Counted from the stretch's first letter, positions 8,065 through 17,835 are shown. The stretch is 46,955 nucleotides of DNA from Novosphingobium sp. (GCA_020446505.1 JAGREN010000006.1:20137-67091), one strand, 5' to 3'. Notes: a model not told the origin generated them from the letters alone. A program made the numbers and translations.

Positions 8065-9279
8065 ATGCCGGGACCGCTACAAGGTATCAAGATCGTAGAA
8101 GTTTCCATGTGGGCCTTTGTGCCTTCGGCGGGCGCCATGCTCGCTGATATGGGCGCCGACGTCATCAAGATCGAACCGGCCTCGGGCGATCCCATGCGAG
8201 CGCTGAACATGGCTGGCATTGCGCCCGGAACGGGCGGCTTCACCTTCATGTATGAGATATGGAACCGCGGAAAGCGCAGCCTCGCCCTGGATCTGGGGGC
8301 GCCAGACGCCAATGACGTACTGCATCGCTTGCTGGAAGACGCCGATGTCTTCCTCACAAGCCTTCTGCCTGCGGCGCGGCGCAAGCTTGGTATCGATGTA
8401 GAGGACCTGCGCTCCAGACATCCGAATCTGATTTACGCCGTCGGCAGCGGACAGGGCGCGCATGGCCCCGACGCGGAAAAAGGGGGGTACGATTCCATCT
8501 CGTTCTGGTCGCGCAGCGGGGTGGCGTCGGCGGTGACGCCCGATGACCTGCCCTACCCGCTAGCCATGCCCGGCGGCGCGTTTGGCGACAGCCTGAGCGG
8601 ATCCATGCTGGCGGGCGGTGTCGCCGCCGCGGTCGCACAACGCGCCCTGACCGGAAAAGCTTCAGTCGTCGATGTGGCGCTGCTCAATGCCGGAATGTGG
8701 GCCATGCAGCCCGGGATCGTCGCCTGCAATCTCGTCGGCATGGATGAGATGCCCAAGGCCGGGCGGCTCGGCCTGCCCAACCCGCTGGTCAACAACTACC
8801 GCACCGCCGACGGACGATTCATCGCCCTGTGCATGCTTCAGGGGCAGCGCTACTGGCCTGGCCTGTGCAAGGCTCTGGGGCGGCCTGACCTGATCGACGA
8901 TCCACGTTTCGACAGCGATGCCAGCCGCGCGAAGAACATCGAGGAATGCGTTACAGTGCTCGATGGCATCTTCGCCACCAGGACACTGGCGCAATGGCAG
9001 CCGATCCTGCTGCAACAGGACGGCCAGTGGGACGTGGTGAAGAAAGTGCGCGAACTAGCCGAAGACGAAGACGTGCTGGCCAATCGGTTCATCCAGGATG
9101 TCGACTATGGGGATCGGCGCTCGATCAAGATGGTCAGCACGCCTGTCCAGTTCGACAGGCAGGCACTTGCCGCAAGGCCCGCCCCTTCTTTTGGCGCGCA
9201 CAACTACGAGATCTTGACCCAACTTGGATACGATGAGGACGCGATCATTGCGCTGCAAGTGTCGGGCGCCATCATCTAG
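8065..9279 (+). CDS. CaiB/BaiF family (class III) CoA-transferase
   Basis: A 404-residue protein that would move CoA between carboxylic acids in the cytoplasm. It has the N-terminal LADMGADVIKIEP motif, the NRGKRSLALDL segment and the catalytic Asp143 in GGYDSISFWSRSG, aligned with the Asp that carries the acyl anhydride in formyl-CoA transferase. The length fits the family. ATG preceded by GCAGGAGGAGC. It sits between the thiolase-like gene and the ACAD pair, with gaps of 193 and 181 bases, so it may be a separate transcript. It could activate the substrate or recycle CoA from an end product. Racemase-type relatives share this fold, so the reaction is not certain. Confidence 0.88.
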   Translation: MPGPLQGIKIVEVSMWAFVPSAGAMLADMGADVIKIEPASGDPMRALNMAGIAPGTGGFTFMYEIWNRGKRSLALDLGAPDANDVLHRLLEDADVFLTSLLPAARRKLGIDVEDLRSRHPNLIYAVGSGQGAHGPDAEKGGYDSISFWSRSGVASAVTPDDLPYPLAMPGGAFGDSLSGSMLAGGVAAAVAQRALTGKASVVDVALLNAGMWAMQPGIVACNLVGMDEMPKAGRLGLPNPLVNNYRTADGRFIALCMLQGQRYWPGLCKALGRPDLIDDPRFDSDASRAKNIEECVTVLDGIFATRTLAQWQPILLQQDGQWDVVKKVRELAEDEDVLANRFIQDVDYGDRRSIKMVSTPVQFDRQALAARPAPSFGAHNYEILTQLGYDEDAIIALQVSGAII

Positions 9280-9284
9280 GCCAT

Positions 9285-9301
9285 CCACCGAGATCCGGTG
9301 G
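9285..9301 (+). terminator. Hairpin after the CaiB gene
   Basis: CCACCG (9285-9290) and CGGTGG (9296-9301) form a perfect 6-bp stem starting 5 bases after the CaiB stop. No T-run follows, so termination would be weak or factor-dependent. Confidence 0.35.
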
Positions 9302-9460
9302 CGCAAGTGGAACTGCATCAAACAACTACGATTCGTGGCTCGCGACCACCAAGTGGCCGCGATGAACAGTCATCCTATACCTGTTGATCTGATCCATCCG
9401 GTTGCACGCGTCGTCGATGCGCAGCAAGGATCGGACGTTGCATTCTTTGACAGGTGATCG

Positions 9461-10555
9461 ATGTCGCTACTCTATGATGACGCCCAGCTGGCGATTGCGG
9501 CCGAATCCCGGCGCGTACTCGAGGCGCGGATCGCGGCTGAGGGCCTGCTTCCCCTGCTGGAGCGGCAGGACAGGTTCCATGAACCCTTCTGGGAAACCGC
9601 CAAGCAACAAGGATGGACCGCGCTTGCCTTGCCTGAAGCTTGGGACGGTCTCAATCTGTCTCTGGTTGAGCTGGGTCTGATCGCGTTCCAAGCGGGACGC
9701 ACCATTTCCGGAGCGCCATTCCTTACAAGTTCCTATGGCGCAGCGCAGGCGCTGCTCAACTATGCGGCCGACGACCTGAAAAACGAATGGTTGCCGAAGT
9801 TCGCGAGCGGGGATGCGATTGGCGCGGTCGCTTTCGCCGAGCAGCAGGATGTCATCCCCACCAGATCTTCGGTAACATTCGCAAACGGCAAGCTCGACGG
9901 ATCGAAGCCGTCGGTTTCGGGGGGGGCAAGAGCAGACATCGCGATCGTGCTTGCGAGCGAGGCAGGGAAGCCGGTACTCGTCGCCGCGCCTCTCGAAGGA
10001 GTGGTATGCCATGTCCTGCAGACCTTCGACAACAGCCGCTGCACCGCCGACTTGCATTTTGCCCGTTCGCCTGCGGTCGTGCTCGTCCGAGGTGGAGGCG
10101 CGCTAGATGCCGCTCTGCACATCCTTGCGCATCAGGCGGTGGTGACTGCGCATGAGCAAGCCGGAGGCGCCGAGGCGCTGATGGAACGCGCCCGCGATTA
10201 CGCGCTCGAACGCAAGGCATTCGGGCAGCCCATCGGTGCGTTCCAGTCAGTAAAGCACCGCATTGCCGAATTATACGGACTAGTGGAACTGGCAAGGGCG
10301 GGCGCGCTCCACGCTGCCTCGCGCGAGGGTAAGGACGACTTCCTCAAGGCAGCCGCCGCCGCCCGCATTCAGGCATGCGAGGCATATGACACTGCAGCGC
10401 GAGACTGCGTTCAGGTTCACGGCGGGATCGGTGTCACCTGGGAAGCCGGGCTTCACCTCCATATGCGCCGTGCCCGCACCTTGGCAGTAGAGCAGGGGAA
10501 CGCGCTGTTCTGGGAAGACGTCCTGGTGGATCAGCTTGCAGGAGCCGCAGCATGA
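9461..10555 (+). CDS. Acyl-CoA dehydrogenase, probably non-catalytic subunit of a two-gene ACAD
   Basis: A 364-residue ACAD-fold protein. It has the N-terminal helical domain, a shortened middle beta domain, and the C-terminal domain with ERKAFGQPIGAFQSVKHR and QVHGGIGVTWE. The helix that carries the catalytic glutamate in isovaleryl-CoA-type enzymes reads LDAALHILAHQA, with no Glu. The alternative Glu near the C-terminus (YEGT motif) is absent too. The next gene overlaps by ATGA and has the Glu. This matches heterotetrameric ACADs of steroid catabolism, in which one subunit lacks the base. The ATG follows GACAGGTGATCG, a modest ribosome-binding site. Confidence 0.82.
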   Translation: MSLLYDDAQLAIAAESRRVLEARIAAEGLLPLLERQDRFHEPFWETAKQQGWTALALPEAWDGLNLSLVELGLIAFQAGRTISGAPFLTSSYGAAQALLNYAADDLKNEWLPKFASGDAIGAVAFAEQQDVIPTRSSVTFANGKLDGSKPSVSGGARADIAIVLASEAGKPVLVAAPLEGVVCHVLQTFDNSRCTADLHFARSPAVVLVRGGGALDAALHILAHQAVVTAHEQAGGAEALMERARDYALERKAFGQPIGAFQSVKHRIAELYGLVELARAGALHAASREGKDDFLKAAAAARIQACEAYDTAARDCVQVHGGIGVTWEAGLHLHMRRARTLAVEQGNALFWEDVLVDQLAGAAA

Positions 10556-11757
10556 GCGACATCGCACAATACAGCGATCGGGCCAACGCCTGGCTGCAAT
10601 CGGTCGCTGGTGAATTCGGCAGCGTGTCACGCAAGGGGCTGAACGAGAGCGAGGATCTCGCGCTGGGTCGACGCTATCTCAAGGCCCGGTTCGACGCTGG
10701 CTATGCAGGCATAAACTGGCCGGTCGAATTCGGAGGCCAGGGCATGACGCATATCGAGAAGGTCGCATTCGAGACGGAGGAAATGAAGTACGGCATGCCG
10801 ACATCATATTTCGGCATCAGCCTCGGCATGCCGGTCCCGATCATGATGAAGTTTTGCCAGGACAAGGCATTCGTGCGCGAACGCGTGCTCAAGGCAATGC
10901 AGGGCGAGGAAATCTGGTGCCAGCTATTTTCCGAACCCGCCGCAGGGTCGGACTTGGCCGGGCTTCGGTTGCGCGCGGAGCAGGATGGCAACGGCTGGAA
11001 GCTCAACGGACAGAAGCTCTGGACGAGCTACGCACAATATGCCGACTATGGCGTGATCGTGGCGCGGACCGATCCGAGCGCACAGAAGCACAAGGGGCTG
11101 ACCTATTTTTGGGTGGATATGAAAGCACCTGGCGTAACCGTCCGGCCGATCAAGCTTGCAGGCGGTGACAGCCACGTCAACGAAGTCTTTTTCGACGATG
11201 TGCGCATCGATGACAGCCACCGACTGTCGCCAGTTGGCGGCGGCTTTGCAGTGGCGATGGCAACGCTCATGATCGAGCGCTACGTCGCTACCGACAGCGC
11301 CGGGTTTGGACCGCACCTCGATCTGTTCGTCAGCCTTGCCAAGGATCTTCGCCTTGGCGGAAAACCGGCGATACAGGACGGCCGCATCCGTTCCGCCCTC
11401 GCGCGGAATTACGCGATGCGCAACAGCCTCGACGCGATCACCGCCCGGGCAATGATGATGATGAGGGCTGGCATGGATCCGGGACCGGAAGGCTCGCTAA
11501 ACAAGCTGGTTTCGGTCCGATCGCGCCAGAAGCTGTCCGAACTGGCGATTGATCTGCAAGGGACCGACGCATTACTGTTCGATGAGCACGCGCCCACGCA
11601 GGACAACTGGCAGACCAGCTGGATCAACGCGCCCACCGGGCGCATTGCCGGCGGCGCGGACGAGATGCTGCTCAACACCATCGCCGAAAAAATCCTCGGC
11701 TTGCCGCAGGATTATCGGCCAGACAAGGGCGTGCCGTTCAACCAGATCCCGTCATAA
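10552..11757 (+). CDS. Acyl-CoA dehydrogenase, probable catalytic subunit of the pair
   Basis: A 401-residue ACAD that would remove two hydrogens alpha,beta to a CoA thioester, passing electrons to ETF. Visible landmarks are SEPAAGSDLAGL (FAD/substrate loop), KLWTSYAQYAD, and Glu242 in MIERYVATDSAG, at the isovaleryl-CoA-dehydrogenase-type catalytic position. The C-terminal GRIAGGADEM segment replaces the YEGT motif. The start overlaps the previous stop as ATGA, which implies coupled translation and a stable 1:1 complex. It is followed by a strong hairpin. Confidence 0.87.
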   Translation: MSDIAQYSDRANAWLQSVAGEFGSVSRKGLNESEDLALGRRYLKARFDAGYAGINWPVEFGGQGMTHIEKVAFETEEMKYGMPTSYFGISLGMPVPIMMKFCQDKAFVRERVLKAMQGEEIWCQLFSEPAAGSDLAGLRLRAEQDGNGWKLNGQKLWTSYAQYADYGVIVARTDPSAQKHKGLTYFWVDMKAPGVTVRPIKLAGGDSHVNEVFFDDVRIDDSHRLSPVGGGFAVAMATLMIERYVATDSAGFGPHLDLFVSLAKDLRLGGKPAIQDGRIRSALARNYAMRNSLDAITARAMMMMRAGMDPGPEGSLNKLVSVRSRQKLSELAIDLQGTDALLFDEHAPTQDNWQTSWINAPTGRIAGGADEMLLNTIAEKILGLPQDYRPDKGVPFNQIPS

Positions 11758-11771
11758 CGTCGCCGATTGAC

Positions 11772-11812
11772 GGGAGGGCGAAGGCAGCGCTTTTGCCGCC
11801 TTCACCCCTCCC
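11772..11812. terminator. Bidirectional hairpin between convergent genes
   Basis: GGGAGGG then GAAGGC (from 11772) pairs with GCC, CCTTC and CCCTCCC (to 11812), with small bulges and a loop holding TTTT. It lies between the end of the ACAD operon and the convergent amidohydrolase stop, so it could end transcripts from both sides. Confidence 0.6.
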
Positions 11813-11858
11813 CCGCAATAAGCTGCGCGGTTATCGCGCAATGGCGGACGAAACTCCG

Positions 11859-13187
11859 CTAGGCGACCTCGTCCAGACGTCCGTCATATTGCGCCACATC
11901 CGTCATCATCCTGACGATATCGCCCGAGGTGACGCGGCGCTCGACTTCGCCATCGGCAAGCGGCGCTGGACCGCCGAACGACTTGGGCACCGTGTCGACA
12001 TGAACGGCCTGGGCGCGCAGCGCGGCCACTGTGCAGTTCTCACGCCCGCCCATCATCCCGAACGCATCGAAGTTGGCGCGCTTGAGAGCGTTGCGATGAG
12101 TAATCTTGTCGATCTGTTCGTCGCTTAGATGCCTGACTGTTTCAAACAGTCGGTCGGCGCTCTCGGGCCAGACGGTGTCGGAATGCGGGTAGTCGCATTC
12201 ATAGGCGATATTGTCTTCACCGATCATGTCGATGTTCTTCAGACCGAACGCATCGTCAATGAAGCAGGTAAGGAAATGTTCTCGGAACACCTCGCTGGGC
12301 TTCTTCCCGCCGAAGTCGGCATGTGTCCAGGCCTTGTGATGCTCGTTCACGAAATCGGCTCTCTCTAGGAAGTAGGGTATCCAACCAATTCCGCCCTCCG
12401 AAAGCGAAATCTTGAGCGGATAGCGCTTCAGCGCATCGAGGTGGAGCCAGTCGGCCGCCGAATTGACAATCGAGATCGGCATGGTGGTGATCCACGCGTC
12501 GATCGGCGAATCCATCGAGGCGTGCGGCGCTTGCGCACCCGAGCCGATGTGGATGTTGATGAGCACGTCATTATCGACGCACGCTTTCCAGAACGGATCC
12601 CAGTGCTCGCTATGGATGCTGGGATGTCCCTTGGTCGCAGGGTTGTCGCTGAACGTGATCGAATGGCAGCCCTTCCGGGCGACCCGTTCAATCTCGGCGA
12701 CTGTCTCCTGGACGTTCCAGAATGGCATGACCGCAGTCGGGATGTGCCGTCCCTTGTAGGTTCCGCACCATTCGTCGATGTGCCAATCGTTGTAGGCCTG
12801 AAGGATGATCCGGGCGAGATTGAGATCCTCGAACTTGTGGAACAGGCCGCCATCGAACTGGATCACGCTCGGGAAGTTGATCGACGCAAGGATGCCGTTG
12901 GCATTCATGTCGTCGATCCGCGAATGGATGTCCCAGCTACCCTTTCGCATTTGGCTGTAGGATACCGGCTCGCAGCCGTATTCTTCCTTGACGCGCCCAA
13001 CCACGGCATTGAGCCCAATGTTTCCTGCACGGCGGCCTTCGTATAGCCAGTACTCCACGCCGTTCGCATCCCTGCGCAGTTCGGGCATAAGATGCTTGTG
13101 CTGGGCCGACGCGTTGTTGCGGTACATGTCCGGCGGTTCGACGATGTGATCGTCCACGCTGACAATGATCATGTCTTCGAGTTTCAT
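11859..13187 (-). CDS. Amidohydrolase-2 family metal-dependent hydrolase
   Basis: A 442-residue protein of the amidohydrolase family that includes ACMSD-like and resorcylate decarboxylases. The N-terminal motif VSVDDHIVEPPDM gives metal-binding His. Later landmarks are NIHIGSG, SLSEGGIGWIPYFLER and ECDYPHSDTVWPES, with the conserved Asp and His. It may hydrolyse a C-C or C-N bond or decarboxylate; families like this occur in sphingomonad and actinobacterial catabolic clusters. Start ATG at 13185-13187 follows GAGAGGAA; an ATG 24 bases upstream lacks it. It follows the amidase gene on the same strand after 195 bases that contain a candidate operator, so it may have its own promoter. Confidence 0.82.
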   Translation of the reverse strand: MKLEDMIIVSVDDHIVEPPDMYRNNASAQHKHLMPELRRDANGVEYWLYEGRRAGNIGLNAVVGRVKEEYGCEPVSYSQMRKGSWDIHSRIDDMNANGILASINFPSVIQFDGGLFHKFEDLNLARIILQAYNDWHIDEWCGTYKGRHIPTAVMPFWNVQETVAEIERVARKGCHSITFSDNPATKGHPSIHSEHWDPFWKACVDNDVLINIHIGSGAQAPHASMDSPIDAWITTMPISIVNSAADWLHLDALKRYPLKISLSEGGIGWIPYFLERADFVNEHHKAWTHADFGGKKPSEVFREHFLTCFIDDAFGLKNIDMIGEDNIAYECDYPHSDTVWPESADRLFETVRHLSDEQIDKITHRNALKRANFDAFGMMGGRENCTVAALRAQAVHVDTVPKSFGGPAPLADGEVERRVTSGDIVRMMTDVAQYDGRLDEVA

Positions 13188-13304
13188 CTCGCGGTTCCTC
13201 TCATGAGTCACGGTCGCAATCCAAAGGCTAAGGAGGGCAGCATACGCTCTCGACGATGTTCAAAAAAGCGTGCAGGGGTCCGCTCGGCCCGGCATTACCG
13301 CAAC

Positions 13305-13316
13305 ATCATATATGTG
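13305..13316. promoter_or_regulatory. Candidate regulon operator upstream of the amidohydrolase
   Basis: ATCATATATGTG fits the shared consensus fully (core CATA-TA-TGTG). It is 119 bases before the amidohydrolase start. The site before the TonB receptor has the same distance, and both contain ATCATATATG. Confidence 0.5.
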
Positions 13317-13382
13317 TGGCGATTGGCCTTGAGCGCACGTGAAGATGGAGCCGCGCCACGCACAGCGCACGATGCGAATGGA

Positions 13383-14876
13383 TCAGCTGACCCTGGGCCT
13401 AGCGGGCTGCGGGAAGCGCTCCATGAAGGCGCGGGCCAGTTGCAGCATTCGCGGCTCGCTGTCCGGTTTTCCCACGATCTGAAGTCCGACCGGCATGCCA
13501 TGGTGAAATCCGATCGGGACACTGATTGCCGGCAGCATGAGCCAGTTAAACATGAACGTCGTTGCCGTGTACCTCGGCGCGAAGGACAGGCTCTTCCAGC
13601 TCTGGTTCCACTGCTCGACCGTCAGCGCGGTAAAGGCGGCTGTCGGGCTGAGCAGAAAATCGTACTTCTCCAGCTCGGCATCGAACAAGGCCCAGTTACG
13701 CTGGCGCACCTTCAGAGCGGCGCGAACCGCATCGGCAGGCTGGTCCTGCAGATCGTAGAACGCCAACGTCGTCGTCACGTGCGGCCAGAAGCTCTCCGCC
13801 CTGATGTCCGAGCTCTCAACCCGCGCGCCAACCTCGCTCATCCGCAGGGCCGCCTGATGGGCCAACGCGATGATCGCGGGCGTCTCGTCGCTGAAGAACT
13901 GCCCGGCGAAGCCGAAGTCGGGCGTCCAGCCCAGCCGCATGTCGACGACCGGCCTCTCGATCGCGGTAAGGTACTCGGGCGGCGGACCGTGGTGCGTGGA
14001 CAACATGTCGCGGCCGTCCGGCCCTGCGATAGCTTTCATGGTGATCGCGACATCGTGAATGTCGCGCGCGATTGGGCCGAACGATCCGGTCAGGAGCCGG
14101 AAGTACTGCTTGTTGTAATCGACGTCGGGAACCCGGCCGGCCGTCGGGTGGATGCCGATTACGCCGCACAGCGCTGAAGGAAGCCGGGTCGAGCCGCCGC
14201 CATCGCTTCCCAGCGCAAGCGGGACCATCGCGGACGCGACCGCTGCGGCCGAACCCGCGCTCGACGAGCCGGGCACGCGAGCGGGGTTCCAGGGATTGCG
14301 GGGATGGTTCGTCAGATCCGGCATGCCAACACCGATGCCCATGCCCGGCATCACCGTGGTGCCGACGATCACCGCTCCGGCGGCGCGCAAACGCTCCACG
14401 CAGATGGCGTCTTCTTCGCCGATAACGGTCGCTCCGGTTTGCTGAAGGCCGTGTCCGTCCGCGAAAACGCCTTTGAGACCCTTGACCTTGATGTGCTCCT
14501 TTATGGCGACGGGAACGCCAAACAGGGGGCCGGGCGCCGTCCCATCAGCGCGGGCCGCATCAAGCGCACGCGCCTGGGCACGCGCTCCGTCCGCATCAAC
14601 ATCGCGGAAAGCATGCAGTTGCGGATCGAGCCTTGCGATCCGCCTCAGAAAGTGATCGGTGATTTCAGCCGCCGAGACTTTCCCGCCAACAATCGAGTCG
14701 CGGATCTGGCCTGCAGACATCCAGGTGTAGTCGGCCATCCGCTGCGGGCTGCCGTCCAGCGCAATCGCGGAACCTGCCAGTAAGGCCCCTGTCGTGGCAA
14801 CGCCGACCACCGCCATGGCCGATCGCCGGTCGAACCCGTTGGTCGTGCCCGCAGGTTCATCCGGTGATCCGGTCAT
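13383..14876 (-). CDS. Tat-exported amidase-signature family hydrolase
   Basis: A 497-residue amidase. The catalytic triad of the family is complete: Lys126 in VPVAIKEH, cis-Ser205 in VPGSSSAGSA and nucleophile Ser229 in GSDGGGSTRLP. The 79- and 24-residue spacing equals that of well-known amidases. The N-terminus has a twin-arginine motif (FDRRSAMAVVG) and a hydrophobic stretch to about residue 40, so it is probably folded in the cytoplasm and exported to the periplasm. It would hydrolyse an amide bond, and sometimes esters. It lies 19 bases after the TonB receptor gene on the same strand, so import and hydrolysis of an amide substrate are probably linked. Substrate unknown. Confidence 0.9.
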   Translation of the reverse strand: MTGSPDEPAGTTNGFDRRSAMAVVGVATTGALLAGSAIALDGSPQRMADYTWMSAGQIRDSIVGGKVSAAEITDHFLRRIARLDPQLHAFRDVDADGARAQARALDAARADGTAPGPLFGVPVAIKEHIKVKGLKGVFADGHGLQQTGATVIGEEDAICVERLRAAGAVIVGTTVMPGMGIGVGMPDLTNHPRNPWNPARVPGSSSAGSAAAVASAMVPLALGSDGGGSTRLPSALCGVIGIHPTAGRVPDVDYNKQYFRLLTGSFGPIARDIHDVAITMKAIAGPDGRDMLSTHHGPPPEYLTAIERPVVDMRLGWTPDFGFAGQFFSDETPAIIALAHQAALRMSEVGARVESSDIRAESFWPHVTTTLAFYDLQDQPADAVRAALKVRQRNWALFDAELEKYDFLLSPTAAFTALTVEQWNQSWKSLSFAPRYTATTFMFNWLMLPAISVPIGFHHGMPVGLQIVGKPDSEPRMLQLARAFMERFPQPARPRVS

Positions 14877-14895
14877 GACATCATCCTTTCATCGC

Positions 14896-17511
14896 TCAAA
14901 AGCGCAGGCGCAGTTCGCCCGAAATCATGCGCGGCTCGTTGTAGACCGCGCCAATCACGCCAAGCGCTTCCCAAAGGCTGGCAACGCCGACCTTGTAGAC
15001 TTCCTTGGTCACGTTGGTGGCGTTGAGCGCCAGGTCGAAGCTCTCGCCCATCACGTCGTTCCACTCGAGCCGCAGGTTTAGCGAGCCGTAACCCTCCTGT
15101 ATGCCGATCCGGTTGGGATCGATGATCAGGCTGTCGTCCAGCACCACCTTCGACTGGCGATAGTAGTTGCCAGAAACGGCGACCTCTCCAACGTCGGGGC
15201 TGTCGATCACCGCATAGCGCGCATTGATGCTGAACTGATGCTTCGGCGAACCGGAATAAGGCGAATTGATGTTCGCAATTCGGTCATAATACGGGAAGCC
15301 GTTGGCGTCGAACTTGGGAGTCTCGGTTATGAGCGTCGAAAAACCTGGATAATCGGTATAACGGGCGTCGGTATAACTATACGTCACGCCGACCCTGAGG
15401 CGATCGATGTTAGCCTGCGCTTCCACCTCCACACCATCGATCTTAGCTGCGGCGATGTTGTTGATTTGCGTGAACACGGTGGTCGCACCGGGTGACGCAA
15501 GCGCCTCATTGCGCTGAACGTTCGAATATTCACTGTGATAATACGTGAGGTTGACGAAGCCGCGGACGCCGCCTGTCTCATAATTGTATTTCAGGCCCAC
15601 CTCATAATCCTTGACCGTCTCGGGCTCGAACGTCGCCACAAAGCCCGGCGGCGGAACCGCAGCAGGAAGGTTGGCGCCGCCAGGCTTGAAGCCTTTGCGG
15701 TGGGCAGCATAGATCAGCAGGTTGTCAGTCGGCTTGAAGTCGATCGAGAAATTGTAGCTTGATGCCGACTGATCCACGGGCACGGCATTGGTGATCGCGT
15801 TGGGTGCGATCCCCGTGGCCGTCAGCCTACCGGTCGCGGTCTGTGCCGTCCGGCTGTACTTAGACTTGCGGTAGCCGGCAGTGATGCCAAGCTCCGGGAT
15901 CGGCCGCACCGTGACTTGTCCGAACAGGCCCTTGTCGATGGCGCGCTCATTGAACGTGAAGGTGCCCTGTATAGCGCCGATGCCGATCGGTGTGGAAACA
16001 TCGAGCGCATCGTTAAACGTCGCGAAAAGGGCGCCGAAATTGGCCGGGACCTTGTTCTTGTTGTAGTAATATCCAACCAGCCAGTCAGCGATGCGCGAGC
16101 TGCCGCTGATCTGGAATTCGTTGCTGAAATTGTCGAAGAACTTGCGCTTGGTGTAAACGTTGCTTGGCACCACCGCACCATTGATCACATCGCCGCCGTT
16201 GAACGTATCGGCGTGGGCAAGCGGCGCACCGAGGACGGCGCGGTTGGAATAGGACCGACCGACGCGGGTCGTCGCGAAGATATTCTTGACCGTGATGTCG
16301 CCCAGCGGGCCAAGCTCGCCCGGCGACACCGTCGTGATGTTGGTGAGTTGCTGCGAAATGCTGCGCAGGAACATCTCCTGCCCGATCGCGGTTCTGCGGA
16401 TGCTGCCGCCGCCATCGACCCGCGCCTGTTCCGCAGTCAACGCACTCGCCAGAGAAGCGATCAATCCACCGCGCTGGGAGATGCAGGCGGGAATGTTGAC
16501 GGCGAGAGGGCCGGGGTTGATCGCCTGGCACAGCCCGCCGACCACTTGATTGTAACCGAGCGTCAGAGGGAACGGAGCGCCCGGCAGGCCGCTGGGCCGG
16601 TAGAGCGCGCGTCCGCCGTTCGCTCCGGTGATCGGCCCGAAACTCGCCCGCAGGGGGTTGCTGAGCACGTCAGGCGAACCACTGAGGAAATTCGGGTTGA
16701 AGGACGCCTGGACAAGGCCCGTCGTGTTCTCATCGATGTGCAGGCCGCTGAAGATCGTGAGGTTCTCGATCTCGTCGATCGGCCTGACCAGCAAGGTGGC
16801 GCGATAGGCCTCGCGGTTCTTGTCATCGAGGTTCTGTCCGGTCACAAGGCTTTTGGTGAAGCCGCGACGATGCACGACATTGCCGGCCAAGCGCAGCAGA
16901 ACCTTGTCTTCGACGATCGGAATGTTGAGCGCACCAGTCAGCTCGCCATACTTGTAGTTGCCAAATTTGAATTCCAGGAATCCGCCGATTTCATCGTCCG
17001 GACGCTTGGTGGTCAACAAGACCGCTCCGCCGGTGGTGCTGCGACCAAACAGCGTGCCTTGGGCACCCTTCAAAACCTGAATGTTCTCCAGATCAAAGAA
17101 TTGCGCGCTGTTGCCCGCATTGGGCACGTCGTACCCCGGAACTTCGTTGACATAAGTGACGACGCTCGGTTGGCCGGAAAAGGTCTGTCCCTGACCGCGA
17201 ATGAAGAATTGGGCCGCCGTGCGCTGGCCGCCGCCGGACCGGATCTGCAGGCTTGGCGTATGGACGACCAAATCTTCCTGGGTGATGATCGACTTCTGGC
17301 GAAGCGTTTCTGTCGTGAAAGCCGTCACCGCCACAGGCACATCCTGGAGCGATTCCTCGCGGCGGCGAGCTGTAACGATGATTTCCCCGGATTCAGTCCC
17401 TGCTTCTGCCGATGCTCCACCGGCGTCCGTCTGGGCGAACGCCGCCCCCGCATAAGTCAACGGGACAAGCGAGTAACCAACGGCAAGCGCGTGCAAAAAC
17501 TTCTTAGGCAT
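14896..17511 (-). CDS. TonB-dependent outer-membrane receptor
   Basis: An 871-residue receptor for active uptake across the outer membrane. The signal peptide starts MPKKFLHALAVGYSLVPLTY and ends with cleavage after AGAAFA. A plug domain follows (GEIIVTARRREESLQDVPVAV, then VLKGAQGTLFGRSTTGG), then a long beta-barrel ending in a terminal Phe (ELRLRF). The size and style fit sphingomonad receptors for hydrophobic or plant-derived compounds. Start ATG at 17509-17511 follows GGAGG; the frame extends upstream without a signal sequence. It is the first gene of a unit with the exported amidase. Ligand specificity cannot be read from the sequence. Confidence 0.93.
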   Translation of the reverse strand: MPKKFLHALAVGYSLVPLTYAGAAFAQTDAGGASAEAGTESGEIIVTARRREESLQDVPVAVTAFTTETLRQKSIITQEDLVVHTPSLQIRSGGGQRTAAQFFIRGQGQTFSGQPSVVTYVNEVPGYDVPNAGNSAQFFDLENIQVLKGAQGTLFGRSTTGGAVLLTTKRPDDEIGGFLEFKFGNYKYGELTGALNIPIVEDKVLLRLAGNVVHRRGFTKSLVTGQNLDDKNREAYRATLLVRPIDEIENLTIFSGLHIDENTTGLVQASFNPNFLSGSPDVLSNPLRASFGPITGANGGRALYRPSGLPGAPFPLTLGYNQVVGGLCQAINPGPLAVNIPACISQRGGLIASLASALTAEQARVDGGGSIRRTAIGQEMFLRSISQQLTNITTVSPGELGPLGDITVKNIFATTRVGRSYSNRAVLGAPLAHADTFNGGDVINGAVVPSNVYTKRKFFDNFSNEFQISGSSRIADWLVGYYYNKNKVPANFGALFATFNDALDVSTPIGIGAIQGTFTFNERAIDKGLFGQVTVRPIPELGITAGYRKSKYSRTAQTATGRLTATGIAPNAITNAVPVDQSASSYNFSIDFKPTDNLLIYAAHRKGFKPGGANLPAAVPPPGFVATFEPETVKDYEVGLKYNYETGGVRGFVNLTYYHSEYSNVQRNEALASPGATTVFTQINNIAAAKIDGVEVEAQANIDRLRVGVTYSYTDARYTDYPGFSTLITETPKFDANGFPYYDRIANINSPYSGSPKHQFSINARYAVIDSPDVGEVAVSGNYYRQSKVVLDDSLIIDPNRIGIQEGYGSLNLRLEWNDVMGESFDLALNATNVTKEVYKVGVASLWEALGVIGAVYNEPRMISGELRLRF

Positions 17512-17628
17512 CTCGACCTCCCAGGACGAACCGATCGCCGCTATCACGCGCGGCTTCTTGGCCCAATTTAACGATGCGGCGGGATAGGCGGCCTTTCCCC
17601 CGAAAGCATCACGCCCCCTTTCCAACAA

Positions 17629-17640
17629 CGCATATATGAT
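17629..17640 (-). promoter_or_regulatory. Candidate regulon operator upstream of the TonB receptor
   Basis: On the minus strand it reads ATCATATATGCG, one mismatch from the consensus, 119 bases before the receptor start. It lies in a 324-base gene-free region (17512-17835) between the receptor and the TauD-type gene. The rest of that region shows no further gene. Confidence 0.4.
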
Positions 17641-17755
17641 ATTGAACGCGCCAGCGGTGCGCCTTGGACTAGGATTTCTTGCTTGAGAACGGATTGCACT
17701 CTGCGCAAACTGTGAGAACTCTGCGCCCCGACGGCGGCGAGACAATATCCGCGAT

Positions 17756-17767
17756 ATCACATTTGCG
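17756..17767. promoter_or_regulatory. Second, weaker operator-like element before the TonB receptor
   Basis: ATCACATTTGCG has one mismatch from the consensus (TGCG for TGTG). It lies 244 bases before the receptor start, just past the end of the TauD-type gene. It could be an auxiliary site or chance. Confidence 0.3.
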
Positions 17768-17835
17768 ATTTTCACGGCGCCGGTTCAGCGAAGATCAGGC
17801 CGAAGTCAGATCCGCCTCCGGCCGATCTTGAACGG

